Below are positions 25,443 through 39,438 of a stretch of DNA of 64,000 nt, one piece after another. The number at the start of each line of letters is the position of its first letter. The first letter of the stretch is position 1. The stretch comes from Capitella teleta (lineage: Eukaryota; Annelida; Polychaeta; Capitellidae): the NCBI GenBank assembly GCA_000328365.1, contig KB311061.1, positions 602,339 through 666,338 on the forward strand, written 5' to 3'. The position numbers were made by a program, and so were the translations under genes. The notes under the pieces are model-generated. The model saw only the letters and a program-made list of their open reading frames with translations, ran no database searches and was not told the DNA's origin.

Positions 25443-28400
25443 AGATGGTTTTTTTTTTCCTTTTTTTTCACTCGCCATGAGAGGTTTTTATGCTTCTGCG
25501 CAAAGTGACGACGAGGAGAATCGAGCATGAAATTGACAGGCATAAAACAAAAGCTGCAGCAACACATTCAATTAGGCGTGTAATGCATTCCTTGGTGAAA
25601 AGGGTATGACGACTTCGAGTTCGGAGAGACTGCAATCAATATTATAGACACACAATACAAAATTCTCAGTTTGAAATTATCTCTACAAATACGCAGTAAA
25701 TCAATTCCATTGTGATAAAGAAACACACACAAAAACTTTATTTTTTCAAGATATTTTCATTCATTTCGAAATCTGTTTGTTGTTTATTTATTTCATGTTG
25801 TGTTGTGTTGTGTTGCTTTAAGCTCCATAAAAATGCAGTTAGAGCGGAACAACAGAAAGACATGAAAAGAGTCAAAATGGTTCTTTACATAATTAATGCC
25901 GAAATTTCATTCACGGTTGCAATCTCAGAGTTTCATAATAAACGTGGTTTCACATTCCTTATGTACCGACTTGGACACTTTGATTTCTGCTGACTGGGCA
26001 AGAATTCTAATTTCCTGTTGGCTTAACGATCTGACAAACAGGGAGATTTACCCCGAGATTGATCTGCGTGGGATGGGGCTAATTTTGGATGTGAATTAAT
26101 CTATATTGGGTCGCCTTATGTGACAAATAAAAAGCTAAGCTTTACCCTGCAGCAGTCTCTCGCTGCGTGGGATGATGCACTGTCAAGTTTTACTTTAAGG
26201 ATGCGCTTGTCCTTGGTTGGGCCTTGGTCCTTTAGGTAAAAACCGAGTGCACGTCCGATTTTATTAGACAATCCACATATTATAATTTGTATAGCACACT
26301 GTGTGTAATATAATTACCTATATATATCATATAATTATAGTAATACTAGTAAGTACCCTTCACAACAAATTGAAATAAATACAGATAAATAAACACTTCA
26401 GTAAGCACCGTTTGTCTGAAGTCTAAAATTCGGCACTTGGAGTAAATTTGAAGATCTCAAGCCACGTGTTGGATTAAACAAGTGATGATGTAATGCAATT
26501 AAACCACAGCCTATTTTTTATAATTGCAACCTTTGTCACAGCATTGAAACTATAATCTGTTTGTTTCATCTCTAGACTATATTTGTGTGCAATATATTGA
26601 TGTGTTACTGGTGTGCACGTGCGTCATAATCATATAATAATGTCAACATTCTCAGGCAATTTACCCCTCGAACATTTTTTTCGTATTTGCCAATAAAATA
26701 TCTTTAGTATGATTGAAGATTATAATGGTTTTGATATGTATGCACACGTTCTACAAAACTGTCTCACAAGCACAGAAGACATCAAAAGATGCTCTCTGTG
26801 CTCAAACAGATCGACCTGCGTGTCAAACCCATTGAAGCACACAGTGAGACAAAGGACATGCAAATCAAGCAGACGCACAGGCACCGAATGCTCAAGTAGA
26901 GCGCTGGAAGATCTTTGATCTGGAGTATTCAATGTTCGATCGAACAACCAAACAGGTGCACCGGTAGGATAGCACAGAAGTCGGCCACATCGTTCGTTGT
27001 ATACTGATTAATAATTCGGTTGATAACTTGAGATACACAAACAATATTGAGCAACATGTTTGTCTCTGGTTGAACAACTGAGTAGTGAGAAGCAACAGGG
27101 AGCGAGACAGTTGGGTGGACGCAATGCCTCTGATTGATGGCAGAGATGAAAAACAAAAGAAGTGCGATTACTCCTCTCATAGAATGGCCAGCGCATTGTG
27201 TCGCGAATCAGGGTTTGATGGAGAAGGACGGATGAGTTATTGCTGATGATAATCTCCAGGGAATGATCAGCCAAAGGTAATGACAAAGCAGGCCTTGTAT
27301 CCAAGCAATCCCTCCATGCCCTATCTACTTGTCAAGGACAACAATGATGTTAAGGGCTTGAGAGGGGGAAATTCATCCCAGTGGGGGTTGGCTTGTTATT
27401 AGTTATGATTTTCATCGGTGGTGTATACAAGGTACATTGATGCTATTCTACCCATCTGTCACCTGTGTATGAACGTGTTGTGGCTCCGGTGCAACCAGTT
27501 CATCGGAAAGGGATGAGTTCGAGTTTGTTCTGCGGCATATGTGCCTTTTTTCAAAGACGTATATATTAACAACATTTGATATCGAATGCTTTAATAGATT
27601 TAAATTTTTCCAATTAATTGAACATCGACATAAAATTTCAATAATGATTAAAGATGACTCGATCGTTTCCTTTGATTACTTTAAACAAGAGAGCATTTGT
27701 GGTGCAGTGAACCTATGGAAAAATAATATTACCTTTTTTCTGTACAGTAAGTCTAATGGGTTGATACGTAGAAGCTCGAAAGAACTGTATGCCTCATAAG
27801 TCAGAGTCACTAAGATATATTATAGCTGATGTATGCGGTACCAAGTCGACTATCGTCACTGTTCAATAAAGTGTTCATGTCATCACAATAATTAGTTTCA
27901 ATGTTCGCGACATGCTCACACACTGTGGCCGGTGGAGACCGCTTTGTGTTGTCGCCTGTGCGTGCACCACTTTTCTCTTTATCAGTTATCTATTACCTGC
28001 TTATCATAGTGAGCCGCATTGGACTTAACGTCGCCTATAGCCCAACAGTTTTATCTCCTATTCTACAGCGGCAGATTCGCCTGCTATCAGGATGTGCGTA
28101 AAACTCGCTGTGACGCCAATTCAATTGGACAGGGTAGTCTCATAGAACTTGCAAATGGCTGTCAGACGCACCCATAAAACGCTCTAATTGCTAATCAGCC
28201 CCATGAAATCAACAACCTTCAAACTTCGGGGTTTTTTTCTTTCCTTCCCTCTCCCGTGAAATAATTATTCCACATGCAAGGCGTAGGAGATAGAATGGAC
28301 TAGTGTATCAGCCGGTTATCGATGACCATCTAAAAAGGAAAGGAGCACTTGTCGTGGCGTTTCTTCGCCTGCTTCGAGTGAACCCGAGGCAGAAGCGCGG

Positions 28401-29156
28401 CGCTATAACACACAAGCACCACACAGCTTGTTGTCACATAAAAGGCACCAGTTCGGATCAGATCGCGCAGATTTATCCCTTGGCAACAACCCTGGACTGG
28501 ATGCAGCGCATGCGACGCATAGGAAATACACATATTTGGTAAGCAGAATTCATCATATGCCTCCTTTAGTCCTTATCTTACGTGTCAAGAAAGGCATTTT
28601 GGATCGTGTGGATTAATCAGATAGCATGGTTCCCTATGTATTCATGCATCTGCAATGATTAAAATTGCATGCCAGCGTAGACTGATACCAATCTTATCAT
28701 TTCTCGTGGCATTTGTTACAGTTTCCGCTGATGCCAAATTGATAATAATTACATGTGTGTTGATATCGGTAATCTGTTTGGAATGTGTTGTTAACCTTAA
28801 ACGGTTACCGTTTCAGGTGTTTGCATGTGGAATATCTACCATTTTGTACTATGTCGTAGATCCAGAAATACAGGAGGGAGTGTCAACGAAACTCACCCAG
28901 ATGCGGGAGTTTGGCAAGAGTCTGTAAATCTGGGTCCTCGACTAAAACCATGTTTTTGGTTATCAATTAAAACAATTTACATGAGTGATTAAAATACCAA
29001 ATGTGAATTACAATGTATAGTCCTCTTTTTTTATTTTTATGCTGTCAAATACCGGTTATAAGATGTAACTAGTTTAGGAAACCTAAAAATATTGCACACC
29101 TATAGAGACAGCATTAACAAAACAGACACATAGACAATTTAGAAGGTAAATATTTT

Positions 29157-29194
29157 TTCTTTTTTTATTATTATTATTTTTTTTTTTTTTTTTA
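29157..29194. repeat. T-rich and TTA microsatellite
   Basis: T-runs with a short (ATT)n core. Confidence 0.9.
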
Positions 29195-31828
29195 TGGTAA
29201 AGGTATTATATCTATTTGCTTAAGAGTGGTCATGTGACACTGTAATTCTGCATTTCATACTGTTTCACATCAGGCATTTTAACTCGAAACATCCACCTGG
29301 CCGTAATAAAATTGATTAGTGATTACATCGTCTTAAACCACTTTAATCAAGTGTTATAAACACGGCAATGCTGCACCTGCCACTTGGCTTCAGCTTTGAT
29401 GAATTGTACAAAAACCCCGAGCATAGCAAAGACTCTAAGAATCCAAAAATTCAAGTGTACATAACGAGCGATGAATTAACACACAACGACCAGGGTGGTT
29501 GGCTACCTATCAGTATCAGCAGGTGCAAAGTGTACGGGTGAGAGGTGCAAAGAACAACGCCTTATTCTGTTCTGCATAAGTGCTAATGGGTCGTCACTGA
29601 TTAGCGAATACGTGGAAGAAGCCCCACTTGAGCGTTAGCTGGTAACAACTTGCTAATAACCGCCGTGACTTGTAGGAATTTCTCAGGCTTCACAACTGCA
29701 TCTGGTGAGTTGATTTTTCTGTGCTACTAGTATAAGCAACAACGGTTTGTTATTATGAGCCTTAAACTGATGAGTAGATGTTCTGGTTGCATCGCTAAAC
29801 TGCAGAGACATTTACTAATAGCGAGCCATTTGACCCGTGTTTGGGGGAAGCGGGAGAGGGGGGGGGGTAAGAAAGGCGTATCGATTTGTCAACGTCGGTT
29901 AAAGGCTTTTTCTAGGTGCAATGTGTTTCATATATAACAATTCATAATTCGTGTCATTATTGCATAATAATGTTTTATGCAGTATTCATTATGCTACCTG
30001 CAGATGAACATTCATAGATGCTTATTGCAAACTTATAGTACTCTTTATTTGCTGAAATTTGTTGGCAGGAGGGTTCTCCGTTCCGCCAAAAAGGTGTGTC
30101 TGGATCAGTTGATCGGTGTCTCCGTTGACAATGGGCAGGTATACGCATCTCATATTATCCGTTAGCAACACGATCCAATTGAGGCATTGCCAATCCCTTA
30201 TTTCCCTCAATTAATATAGGGTCACTTGATTCTTACAGTCATACGATATAATATTGGTAATCCAGAGGAAACGATCAAATTCCTCATTTAAACCAGGATA
30301 GAGACCAAAAACACCATGCGTGCTCATATAACAAACGAGTGCCACAGGAACCGTAAACCTCCAATTGCCGTTCCTATAATGTTGTGAGCCCAAGGCGCGT
30401 GCGCGGTCAGATCGATCCTGAGAGCGTCTCATCCGAACCAACGTGCGAGCGATTGTCCGGACGGATCACTCCATATTGGTCAGCATCCTCGTGGTTTATC
30501 GCCCCCTCGCGCAGATCCCTTGATGAGCGATGGTGCGTCCCGCTCTGGCCAAGGGATGCGCGCTTAATGCTATCAGGCAAGTGCCCTCCTTTCGAATATA
30601 ACCCACAAACTGAGATCACATGAGGATGCATTCCCTTTGATCTGTCTGCTTTCCTCCACCCGGTGCATTGATAAGAGCGGCTTCAGTGAGTTCCCTGCAT
30701 ATATTTGGTCTCATGCTGTTTGTTCTCATTTTGTTTTGCACACAAATCATTTCGTATTTCGCCCGTTAGACCCGAGTCGCCCAAGTGCAGTATTTTACGT
30801 GGGGTTTTCAGGGCACCTTTGCACGTGACCTAGAATTCGGGATTAACGACAAGCGACGTTTTCCCCTTAATTCGTAAGTTTTCCCGGGAGACTGCGGAAG
30901 TACCGATCCCTGTTCTTTGGTGTACAAAACCTTGGAGATTGCATGAAACATTGGTTGTGCATGATGGTCGATAAGAGTATTCAAATCATGAACCACCCCG
31001 TGATGTTGTTCATACAATGGTGGTCACTGATTGGCGTCTTATACTGTTACGTACCCCTAATTGTCTCATGTCACCATGACATTGACACTAAGATTACACA
31101 ATAGGACACGTGGCGCCTGAAAAGGTCCCTGTATTTCTATCGCAGTCAAGTTACATGTTGTCAATTTGAGAACTTCACAAGCTAATCGCAATTCGTTTAC
31201 GCGTACTGCAATTTATCCCACCTTTTCAATGAAAAAAAAATTGATACGTGGCCTTATATATATCTTGGAATAATTATAAAGCGTACTTGAATCGATATAT
31301 ATATATATACATATCACGTAGGTATCCAGAAGGCCCATGAAATATCAATCCTATGCATATATAGTATGGAATTCTCTATGTATAGCGTTTTGCATGAAAC
31401 TCGGCAATGCCGTTCATCAAATACTTTGCGCTATGAATTGCTGCTCCAGCTTTGTCCGTTATATATTTCCCAGCAAATTACCACAACGTGGGTAGCTAGT
31501 ACAGTATCCAGTATTATATGAGTCCCTTCAGATTCAGTACTTTTCTTAGAATGGCTTATATTTCCTAACGAAAACTATACATTTTCTGATGCCGTGTAAA
31601 GCGTTGTTTTCTGTGCACATGGCGGTGTGGAGAATCTCTCCTGCATCATGCCGTGTGATATTGCTGACCCTGCGTCTTCTCAGAGGTTGGTCCAGTCCCT
31701 AGAGACCCCTCGCCAATGGTCAGTTGACCTTCACTGCAACAGCAGCAGCAGCAGTCTCGTCTAGCTGGAGCGAATGGCGCAAGACGGATGTGTGTCCAGA
31801 TGTTCGTGTTGTGTTTGCTAATGACCAT

Positions 31829-31881
31829 CCACTTCTAATATAAAAAGCAATTTAATCCACTTCTAATATAAAAAGCAATTT
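31829..31881. repeat. 28-bp tandem duplication
   Basis: 'ccacttctaatataaaaagc' and the next five bases repeat exactly at a 28-bp spacing. Confidence 0.95.
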
Positions 31882-32292
31882 CTGTAATGTACTTTCATTT
31901 AATGAATTCCTTGAACCCTAATGATCTAAATATCATTAGCACCCATTTTGACGACGGTCAAAATGGAACAATTAACGATACACTATGCCTATTAGCGTAT
32001 TACATATAAGTATATGCTTTGTGTCATCATACAATGAAATGAGCATGCATATCGCCTTGTGGTACCTTTGAATCTTTGTCCACATAAGGAACGATCCCAC
32101 AAATAATGTCCCCTGTAAACCAATGTGTAAATGATGTGGTTTTTGGTGGATATGCAATAATTAGACTAATTAGGACATACTGTCCATGTGGCACCAGGAA
32201 TTGCGCTATAGACACCACTAAAATCGTCGTTAACCGTTAACAAACCTTTTTCGGGGTTTTCCTGCTCGCAATTATCTGTCAATTATCACTCA

Positions 32293-32999
32293 ATGTCCTT
32301 TAAAGGTAAACACAAGTGAGAAATGAAATTTTAGGCCTTGGTTCGGGCACAGGATATATATTTTCATTTTTGAGTCATTTGCGGCTTCAAAATGCTTATT
32401 TAGTGAGATAGAAAAAAGTCAATGAGTCTCCTACCCCTCTCTATTCGGGGTGTTATGACGTCATAAGACCCCACCATGAACCCCATAGGGTACTAAAATT
32501 TTATCAACACACTCACAATTCCATTTAATGTTGAACAAACCAATGAATTTGTTCAATTACGACTATGATACTTGTAACACACATTTGATAAAGTCAGCAA
32601 TCATAACGCAGAAGCATAACAATCTTAACGTTATAATCAGTCAGCTGAGAATGAGGTAATATTGACTCGAACAATCGACTTCATTGGTTCCCTGGTCATA
32701 TATATAATGACACAGGCACACACCGATGACAGATGGTATCTCATTAGCTGCTATTCATAGTAACATTTAGTCAACTGGTCGTATTCAGCAAATACTGTGA
32801 ATTCATTTTTACTCTCCTCGCCTTGTGAGCCATCTCGAGTATACTAAGTGACGTCGTGTGAAATCGAGTTAAATGGATGTACCAAAATAGGGGTGAGTTT
32901 TTATCGGTGTGGACCGGTGTAACAGTCTCTATCTATAGTCCCTCGAAAAATTAATCGGGCGGTGCTTCTTTTCAGTAGCGCCGGAGACGAGTGAAACAA
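32293..32999 (+). repeat. Dispersed repeat family A, copy 2 (longest)
   Basis: Its first half matches copy 1 (9649-10000). Its second half (about 32665-32999) matches the inverse of 61778-62110 at roughly 85-90% by eye, including 'tggtcatatatataatgaca' and 'tagtcaactggtcgtattca'. It contains the perfect palindrome ttatgacgtcataa (32453-32466). No coding frame was found; type unknown. Confidence 0.7.
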
Positions 33000-33079
33000 C
33001 TGACCACACACATAACACTTGAAACACAACACATAAATTGGCAATAATAGGCCTTTCTTAATTATATTGCTTTTATCCG

Positions 33080-33131
33080 TTTTTTTTTTTTTTTTTTTTT
33101 TTTTTTTGTTTTTTTTTTTTTTTTTTTTTTT
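33080..33131. repeat. Poly-T tract, 52 bp with one G
   Basis: Almost pure T. It could be the poly-A tail of a minus-strand retroposon whose body would lie to its right. Confidence 0.9.
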
Positions 33132-33239
33132 CGTTTTTTTTTCTCTTTCGAATTCAAACGTCTTGTGATAAGTTATTAATAATCCTATTAATCAAGATAT
33201 TAATGATTACATCGTCATTTTCCGACTCGAGCCGGTTTT

Positions 33240-34060
33240 AGCCGGATCATTTAAAGGGATGGGGAACTAAATTTTAAGTGATGTTCTATTGACTCATAGC
33301 ACCAATTGATAGCATTCCGTGCCAAAAACACCATGCCTGGATGCAAGCGTAAGGAAATAATGCATTCCGAATATCGGGGTTAGCATTGCGCCTATGGGAG
33401 AATGGCTTCCATTGCGAAGTATAGGAGGCAAACGTCAGCTGATGGCTTGGTTTGGCTGATGGCTGATTGGTCCCGTTCCCCTCGTGAAGCTATCGATTTC
33501 AGCCAATCAGAGCAGAGCATCTTCGCCATAAAAGGACATCTTTGTTGTTTACGAAACGAAAGCGCATGCGTGGTGCACTCTGGCTGACCTTTTTACTGTT
33601 TCAGGATTAGAAACACGGTAGGTGTCCTAGAAAATCGCTTGTTAAAATAAGAAAAATAGCGAAAAAAAAAAAAAATTTCGCGCCTGACTGGTGGCAAAAT
33701 GATTATTCTATCTATTTCCGAAAAGAAAATAAAAAAATATCCAGGGGTTTAGTCGCAGGACACGCTGATATGACGAGGCCCATTGTAACAGATGGGGAAC
33801 TCGGTGTTTCATTACAGCTGCTGACGTCACGCCTAGTTAGCAATATATCGCCCGCGAAATCGTTAGCGATGATATTCCTTGTGTGGGCCAGGCATCGGAA
33901 TCATTTATGGTGCATCAAATAACGACTCAAAGTCAATTTTTAACCAGTTCTCCCTCCCTTTAATTGTGTTGATCTACCACCATAGTAACCTTTTTTTTTG
34001 GCGGGTCGCCCAGCTCATGGAATTTCCGGGGTGTTATGACGTCATACGCAGCTCCACTAG
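33240..34060. promoter_or_regulatory. CpG-rich promoter-like block
   Basis: Contains an inverted CCAAT (33466-33470), a consensus NF-Y site 'AGCCAATCAG' (33501-33510), an NRF1-like GCGCATGCG (33562-33570) and two CRE palindromes (33822-33829, 34037-34044). No convincing coding exon follows; the open frame at 33402-33587 is not recognised. The last CRE is embedded in 'ggggtgttatgacgtcata', also present in repeat family A at 32447, so at least part of the block is repeat-derived. Confidence 0.35.
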
Positions 34061-37000
34061 CGGCAAATATGTGAACCAAACCGATTTGACGTGAGAATTA
34101 GAACCACTGAATATATGCGCTGTTCGTGTCTCTTTTATATCATGTAAATGATATCAGGTAATTATTATTTTGCGCTGGAGTGATAAATCAGGGTGTATAT
34201 ATTTCGTGAATTTGGCGTTATCTCGGGCGTAATGGTTGATCTTTAAAGAACCAAAGTCTTTATGTTAATGTGTGTCTCCTACCTTGAGCATATAATAAAT
34301 TTAGATTATCTCATAATTATGTATTCGAACGATTTCGTACCTTATGTACGCATGCATACATACATACGCGTGTGAGTTATGAGTCGCAGAACTCTTCTAG
34401 AATATAATCAAATTGCATTTAATTTTTCAAAAGAATCCACTCCTTTATATAACAGAGCAAAGTGGGAGTCACGAAAACAGAAAGCTCAGAGTGGATGCCT
34501 CCCCCATTAGAGAAAATGCCGGCGGGACCCCGTGCCTGGGGTGACACCGCTCACCTGGGTATAGGTTAATGACCCTCTGAACAGCCATTATGAGTTGTCA
34601 CCGTGCATGAGTCACATGCAATGTGTGTCAGTCGATGAAAGCGTCCAGCCTTACACCGCATCGTGCCTCAGTTGATGTCGGCTCCTGGCTGTCGTGAGAA
34701 TGGCACCGATCGCGGCGTCATTCGACCAGAACGGGGCATGGATAAATATTTGCCCCGCTGCTACTCCCTCTGATCATCAATACTGATTAATTGATTGCTA
34801 TGTGATCGATGCACATTAGGAGCACCCTGCCAATGGTCCTGCGCTGACCCCACGCCCCCTCTTCCACCCTGCTTCGTCGTTTACGGCTGATTTGTCCCTC
34901 AAACCCTTTTGTGGTGTAAAACCAACAGTTTCATGCGCATGCGCAGGACTCATTACTCTGATGCATTGATACATCATGACACTGCATGTGACGCAGGTTT
35001 AACTGACAGCAGACTCTCAATTATCAAAGCTGAGTAATTGTCCTGACTTTTACGACTGATTGATCCACACCTTATAGCCGCCTCACCTTGCATTGACGCT
35101 AGTATATATTATATATGATTGAAATATATACACCGCAATCGACCTCGTCCTCCTCATTTGAATCATGCAGCACAAGGTTGTCATCGAGATGATGAATACG
35201 CATATCTTCCTTAGATGGTGTTTGCCTATTCACAGATATATTAATCAATAAGACCCACCTGAAACCCCAAATTAATCAACTGCTACAGCAACATCGATCT
35301 TCACTAATATGCAAGGTCCTCTTTGAGAACCCGTTGCATACGCGATCGGTGCCATGTTTCGATGTCATGATAGCGAATTCAATTTGCGGCTCCAATCTAT
35401 GCAGATTATCACATAGCTTGCACCTAGCATATGAATACACTTTCACCGGAATCGAAGGCAACTCGCACATGATACCCATCTAATGGGCATATATCCGTTT
35501 GCTATTTACATTGCCACGACAGGTTCGGCACAAAGTGGAGATTGGTGGTCATGTCGTGCACGTATATGTATATAGCACCTTCTGCAGGTGCAACAAGAGA
35601 CGCCCTTGTAATTAAACTAACGATGCTTAGATATAAATCATAATTCCATGAAATTCACTGAATTCATCAATGAATCCTCATCAATAGGCGATACCACAAA
35701 AGGTACATGTACTAAACTCAGCAGTTCATCGTACCTTGAAGTCATGAGGTATAAACGTCACTATTGACAAACCAATTATGAATTCAATAACAGTGTAAGA
35801 GGTGTCTGACCGTATCACCTGGCATGCGTGTAATTGCATGTGATAGCATGAATGAAAGGCGCTGACATGCGTCGTGAAAGCCAGCCGTTTCGGCCTCAGC
35901 CCTCAGAAAGCTTTCACCTCAGCATGATCCCCACACAGATCTCAGATTCGGAGAACAAAATGCGCAAATATTGACTTTCTTGGTGGACGGCCATCCCGAT
36001 GCTTTCTTAATGTTCCTCGCGGGAACTTCATTGATTGCTATTTGGCAGGGTTCCTCCGTCCCTCCAACCGAGGTCGTACAGGCGTCTGGTGTATGCACCC
36101 TATGTGCACTGGGGCTGTGATTCTGGTGGCACTAATGAGGCGAGACAATTATACACTGAGTTTGCGCCAAAATAGGGGGTATCTAATGCTCACAGCCAAA
36201 TATAGAACCCTCAGGCTGTGGCCTTAATGACTGCCTAATGTGTATATGATATCCTTGAACTTGTGCTAATGACTATACTTCGAAGCTGAAACAAGATTTG
36301 AGCTTCAAGACTGATTTATGCCGTAGGCTCCTTATCAATTAAGCGCACCTAGATGAATTTCAGTACTTGAGGAAGTGACTTTCTGTGGTCCTAAAACGTA
36401 CACGCATGATACAGGCTGCTCAAACCGTCCCGTAGCTGCATAGCATATTTCCGGGTATCTTATAAGATTATACTAAGAACGTATTACACCTGTTATCCCT
36501 TCGGGTTTGAAACCAACCCTCTTGGGTACATGCTTTCATTGAAATTGTCGCGCAAGCTTAACATCCTCTAGGTCAAAGGTCAAGTTAAGAGGTCTTGTTC
36601 TCGTTGCCGTTGGTGATTAAATGTGTATGTAATTCAGATAATGGCCTACATATACAAATTGATACAACCCATTTACATGGGTATACTCAACATTCGTGTC
36701 ATATTCGGGTTCTGTGTAGATCCAACAACTTCCCCCATTTCCCCAACAATAAAGCTGATTGACCAATGCCAACAGGCGCTAATAGTTCTGGGTTGTCCGT
36801 GTCTTTAGACATGTGCTTTGTATGTGACAATTACATGTATGCTTGTGATCTCGTGATTCATTGAAAATGCCCTGAGCCACAAACCAAATGTCCCTCTCTC
36901 TCTTTAAATGCAGTATAGCGGATCTATAGCTTTAGATAATTTCATAACGCACTCTAAAACGACGCCATCGGTGTGTGAATGGGGTATATATAGGGCCATT

Positions 37001-39403
37001 CACGCTTTGTATGAAATCACCAGCAACACACAAACGAAATGAGCTGACCAGAATCGTCATGGCAACCGATGCAGGGTGAACTCCCGTTGATGCATGCGAT
37101 GTGGGTTGCTTCTTTTGCCCTGCGTTCAATTGGGTTGCAAAGGGAGGAAATGAGGTATTACAGGGCGGAGAGCAGCGTCGCGCGGGCCACATGGGAGCTA
37201 AACCCCTGTTGATAACCCCTGACAAGGGTGGCATATGATGGGATATGCACGGGGCGCACCCCAATCCCTCAATCAGAAGAGCAAACGGCCTTTAATGCCG
37301 TATTCATGCCAATTAATTTCCCATTGCTTTCTCTCGTCAAGCCGTTACGGACAGCTCGCTTCAACAGGGAGAAGGATGCGGCATTGTACAGAGTGTGCAT
37401 GCATATATATCGCTGACCAATCAGGGTGCATTGAGCTGTAGCTTGCTATACAGTAGTGCCGCTTTGAATTCCATATCAGAGGGAATTCGATATAAGGAAA
37501 GCACCGGGCAGTGGACGCAAATTCAATCAGGCCGAGATCTGTGAGGCATTATCGGTCTCAGTGTCCCTTTCAAACTTGTTAGTCCACTCAATTTTGCCCA
37601 AACAAGCTTTTCCTCTCATGTGAGATGCTGATCGGACTTGTTAATCAAGTTAAGGCACACTGCCTGACTGGAGCCACTGGCGCCTTTTCACTCTCCTTCG
37701 TCTTACCATACACACACCGAGGTCTCTAGCGTTCACGTCGCTTTCTTGTCGGTCTAATCGAATCACCCAGAGGCTCTGCAATCCACACTGCCTCACGGGA
37801 GTATCGTAATCCGTTGGTCCGCTCTATATACATTAGATACTAGGAACTTCAATTGATCATTCTTTGATATCCCGGCTGTTGCGATTTGTTAGTTCGACTG
37901 TAATCATGTTATACTGTACATGTTTGCTGTGAAAAGTATCACACACTTTCTGAAGAAAGAGTAGATCACAGTTGGTTGAGAAAACATGCTTGCATCGATC
38001 GCCACTTGGGCGCCACTTGAGTTACATAATTCTGAATACTACTTTATTGAGCGAGTTCGAAGTAATTCGTTAAGTCAACAACCAGAAGTCGGATGTTCGC
38101 TGTCAAACACTTCACTGGGGGGTAAGTCCATCAATTGTGTGTTATTGATCTTAGCGAGTGTTACACCTTTCTCACAAATAGGATTACGTCGCCTTATAAA
38201 ATATACCAACTGCGATCTAATTGGGTTAGTAATAGTAATAAATTAATAATAATAAATTAGGAGAAGCCAATCGAGCTATAATAGCAGTAAACACCTAACG
38301 CCCCAAATCGCTTAGACCTTCAACCTGTTTGTAAGGGCCACGCAAACTGACAAGTATACGCAAGGCAGGTTGCGTCATAAGTTGTGTTATTCTTACCACT
38401 ACAAGTGAATAGAATATTTATGGTCTGGTTATCGCGAAATTAGACTTATTCGAGAGTGGTAATGCATTGCTCCTTATCACAGACACTTCCAACGCAACGC
38501 TTGTGGCAGAGAGCTTGCGCAGGAATGATCAGACATTCTCGCACCCATAAATCAAGCACTTGGATTCCAGACTTTGGCATCGCGCTGGGGAACGGAGGTG
38601 AAAGTATGTGACAACGAGGGAGCGAAAGTTGCTTTCAGCTTCTCATGGATTACATTTCATCATTTATAGGAATGTTCACGATGAATCATCGGCTTCCGCG
38701 TCATTTACTGACGCTCGTGCACGTCTCTGCTCCAATCCTGGGCTGCTATAACGATAGGTTCTTGTGTATCGTAACAATTGTCCCCAAAACTTCATTCCCG
38801 AACCAATTGTTTGTCTCAACGATAAGCATAATCGTAATTCATGAGCTTAACATTTAATCTAGTAAATCTGTAAAACCTAACGAATATCAAGAGACATTGT
38901 GGTTGTGATACAATGCTCTGAAGACAATTCTCTTGGCACGTTGTCAAGTGGAGATGCACCGTTACTTGTTTTCAAGAAAGTCTGAAATTAGCCTCAAGCG
39001 AAAGGACATAATCCGCCGTGTTTGTCTCCTCAGTCTTTTTTTCTTTTTTTTTTTTCAAAATTCCTCTCAATTGGCATGCAGGGCAGTAGTCTTTAGTGAC
39101 TACTTGTTCCAGTTATTGCCGAGGGCAGGACGTTCAATTACCCTCATTTTAGCCCGACTCGTGTCATGCGTGGGCCTGACGTGTCCTTGTAGGATAGGCC
39201 TTTGGCTGAACCCCATCAATGTAAATTTTGCATCCGTAAAATATATCTTGGTAATAATTTTTTAAGACAATATGACAATAATTATAGGTTGCTTGAAGTA
39301 CAATACGAAAACTGTCAGGCTTTGCCCATTGGAAGTTGGTCTTGCATTGTGAAAGGTCTTGAATGCGATGCTGGTATAGTAAGTAATTCCATGGTTACGA
39401 TGC

Positions 39404-39438
39404 AAAAAAAAAACAAAAAAAAAAAAAAAAAAAAAAAA
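39404..39438. repeat. Poly-A tract with one C
   Basis: Two A runs (10 and 24) separated by a C. Confidence 0.95.

Larger units (their letters stand above)
23404..32292. other. No gene seen
   Basis: Long gene-free stretch with small tandem duplications (25383, 31829), a TGTTG run near 25797, a CRE at 24580, a G-rich run at 29843-29867 and a short CAG run at 31740. Confidence 0.5.

Noticed and set aside
37445-37510. Mariner-like text 'cagtagtgccgctttgaatt'
   Set aside because: No matching second terminus or target duplication could be found nearby.
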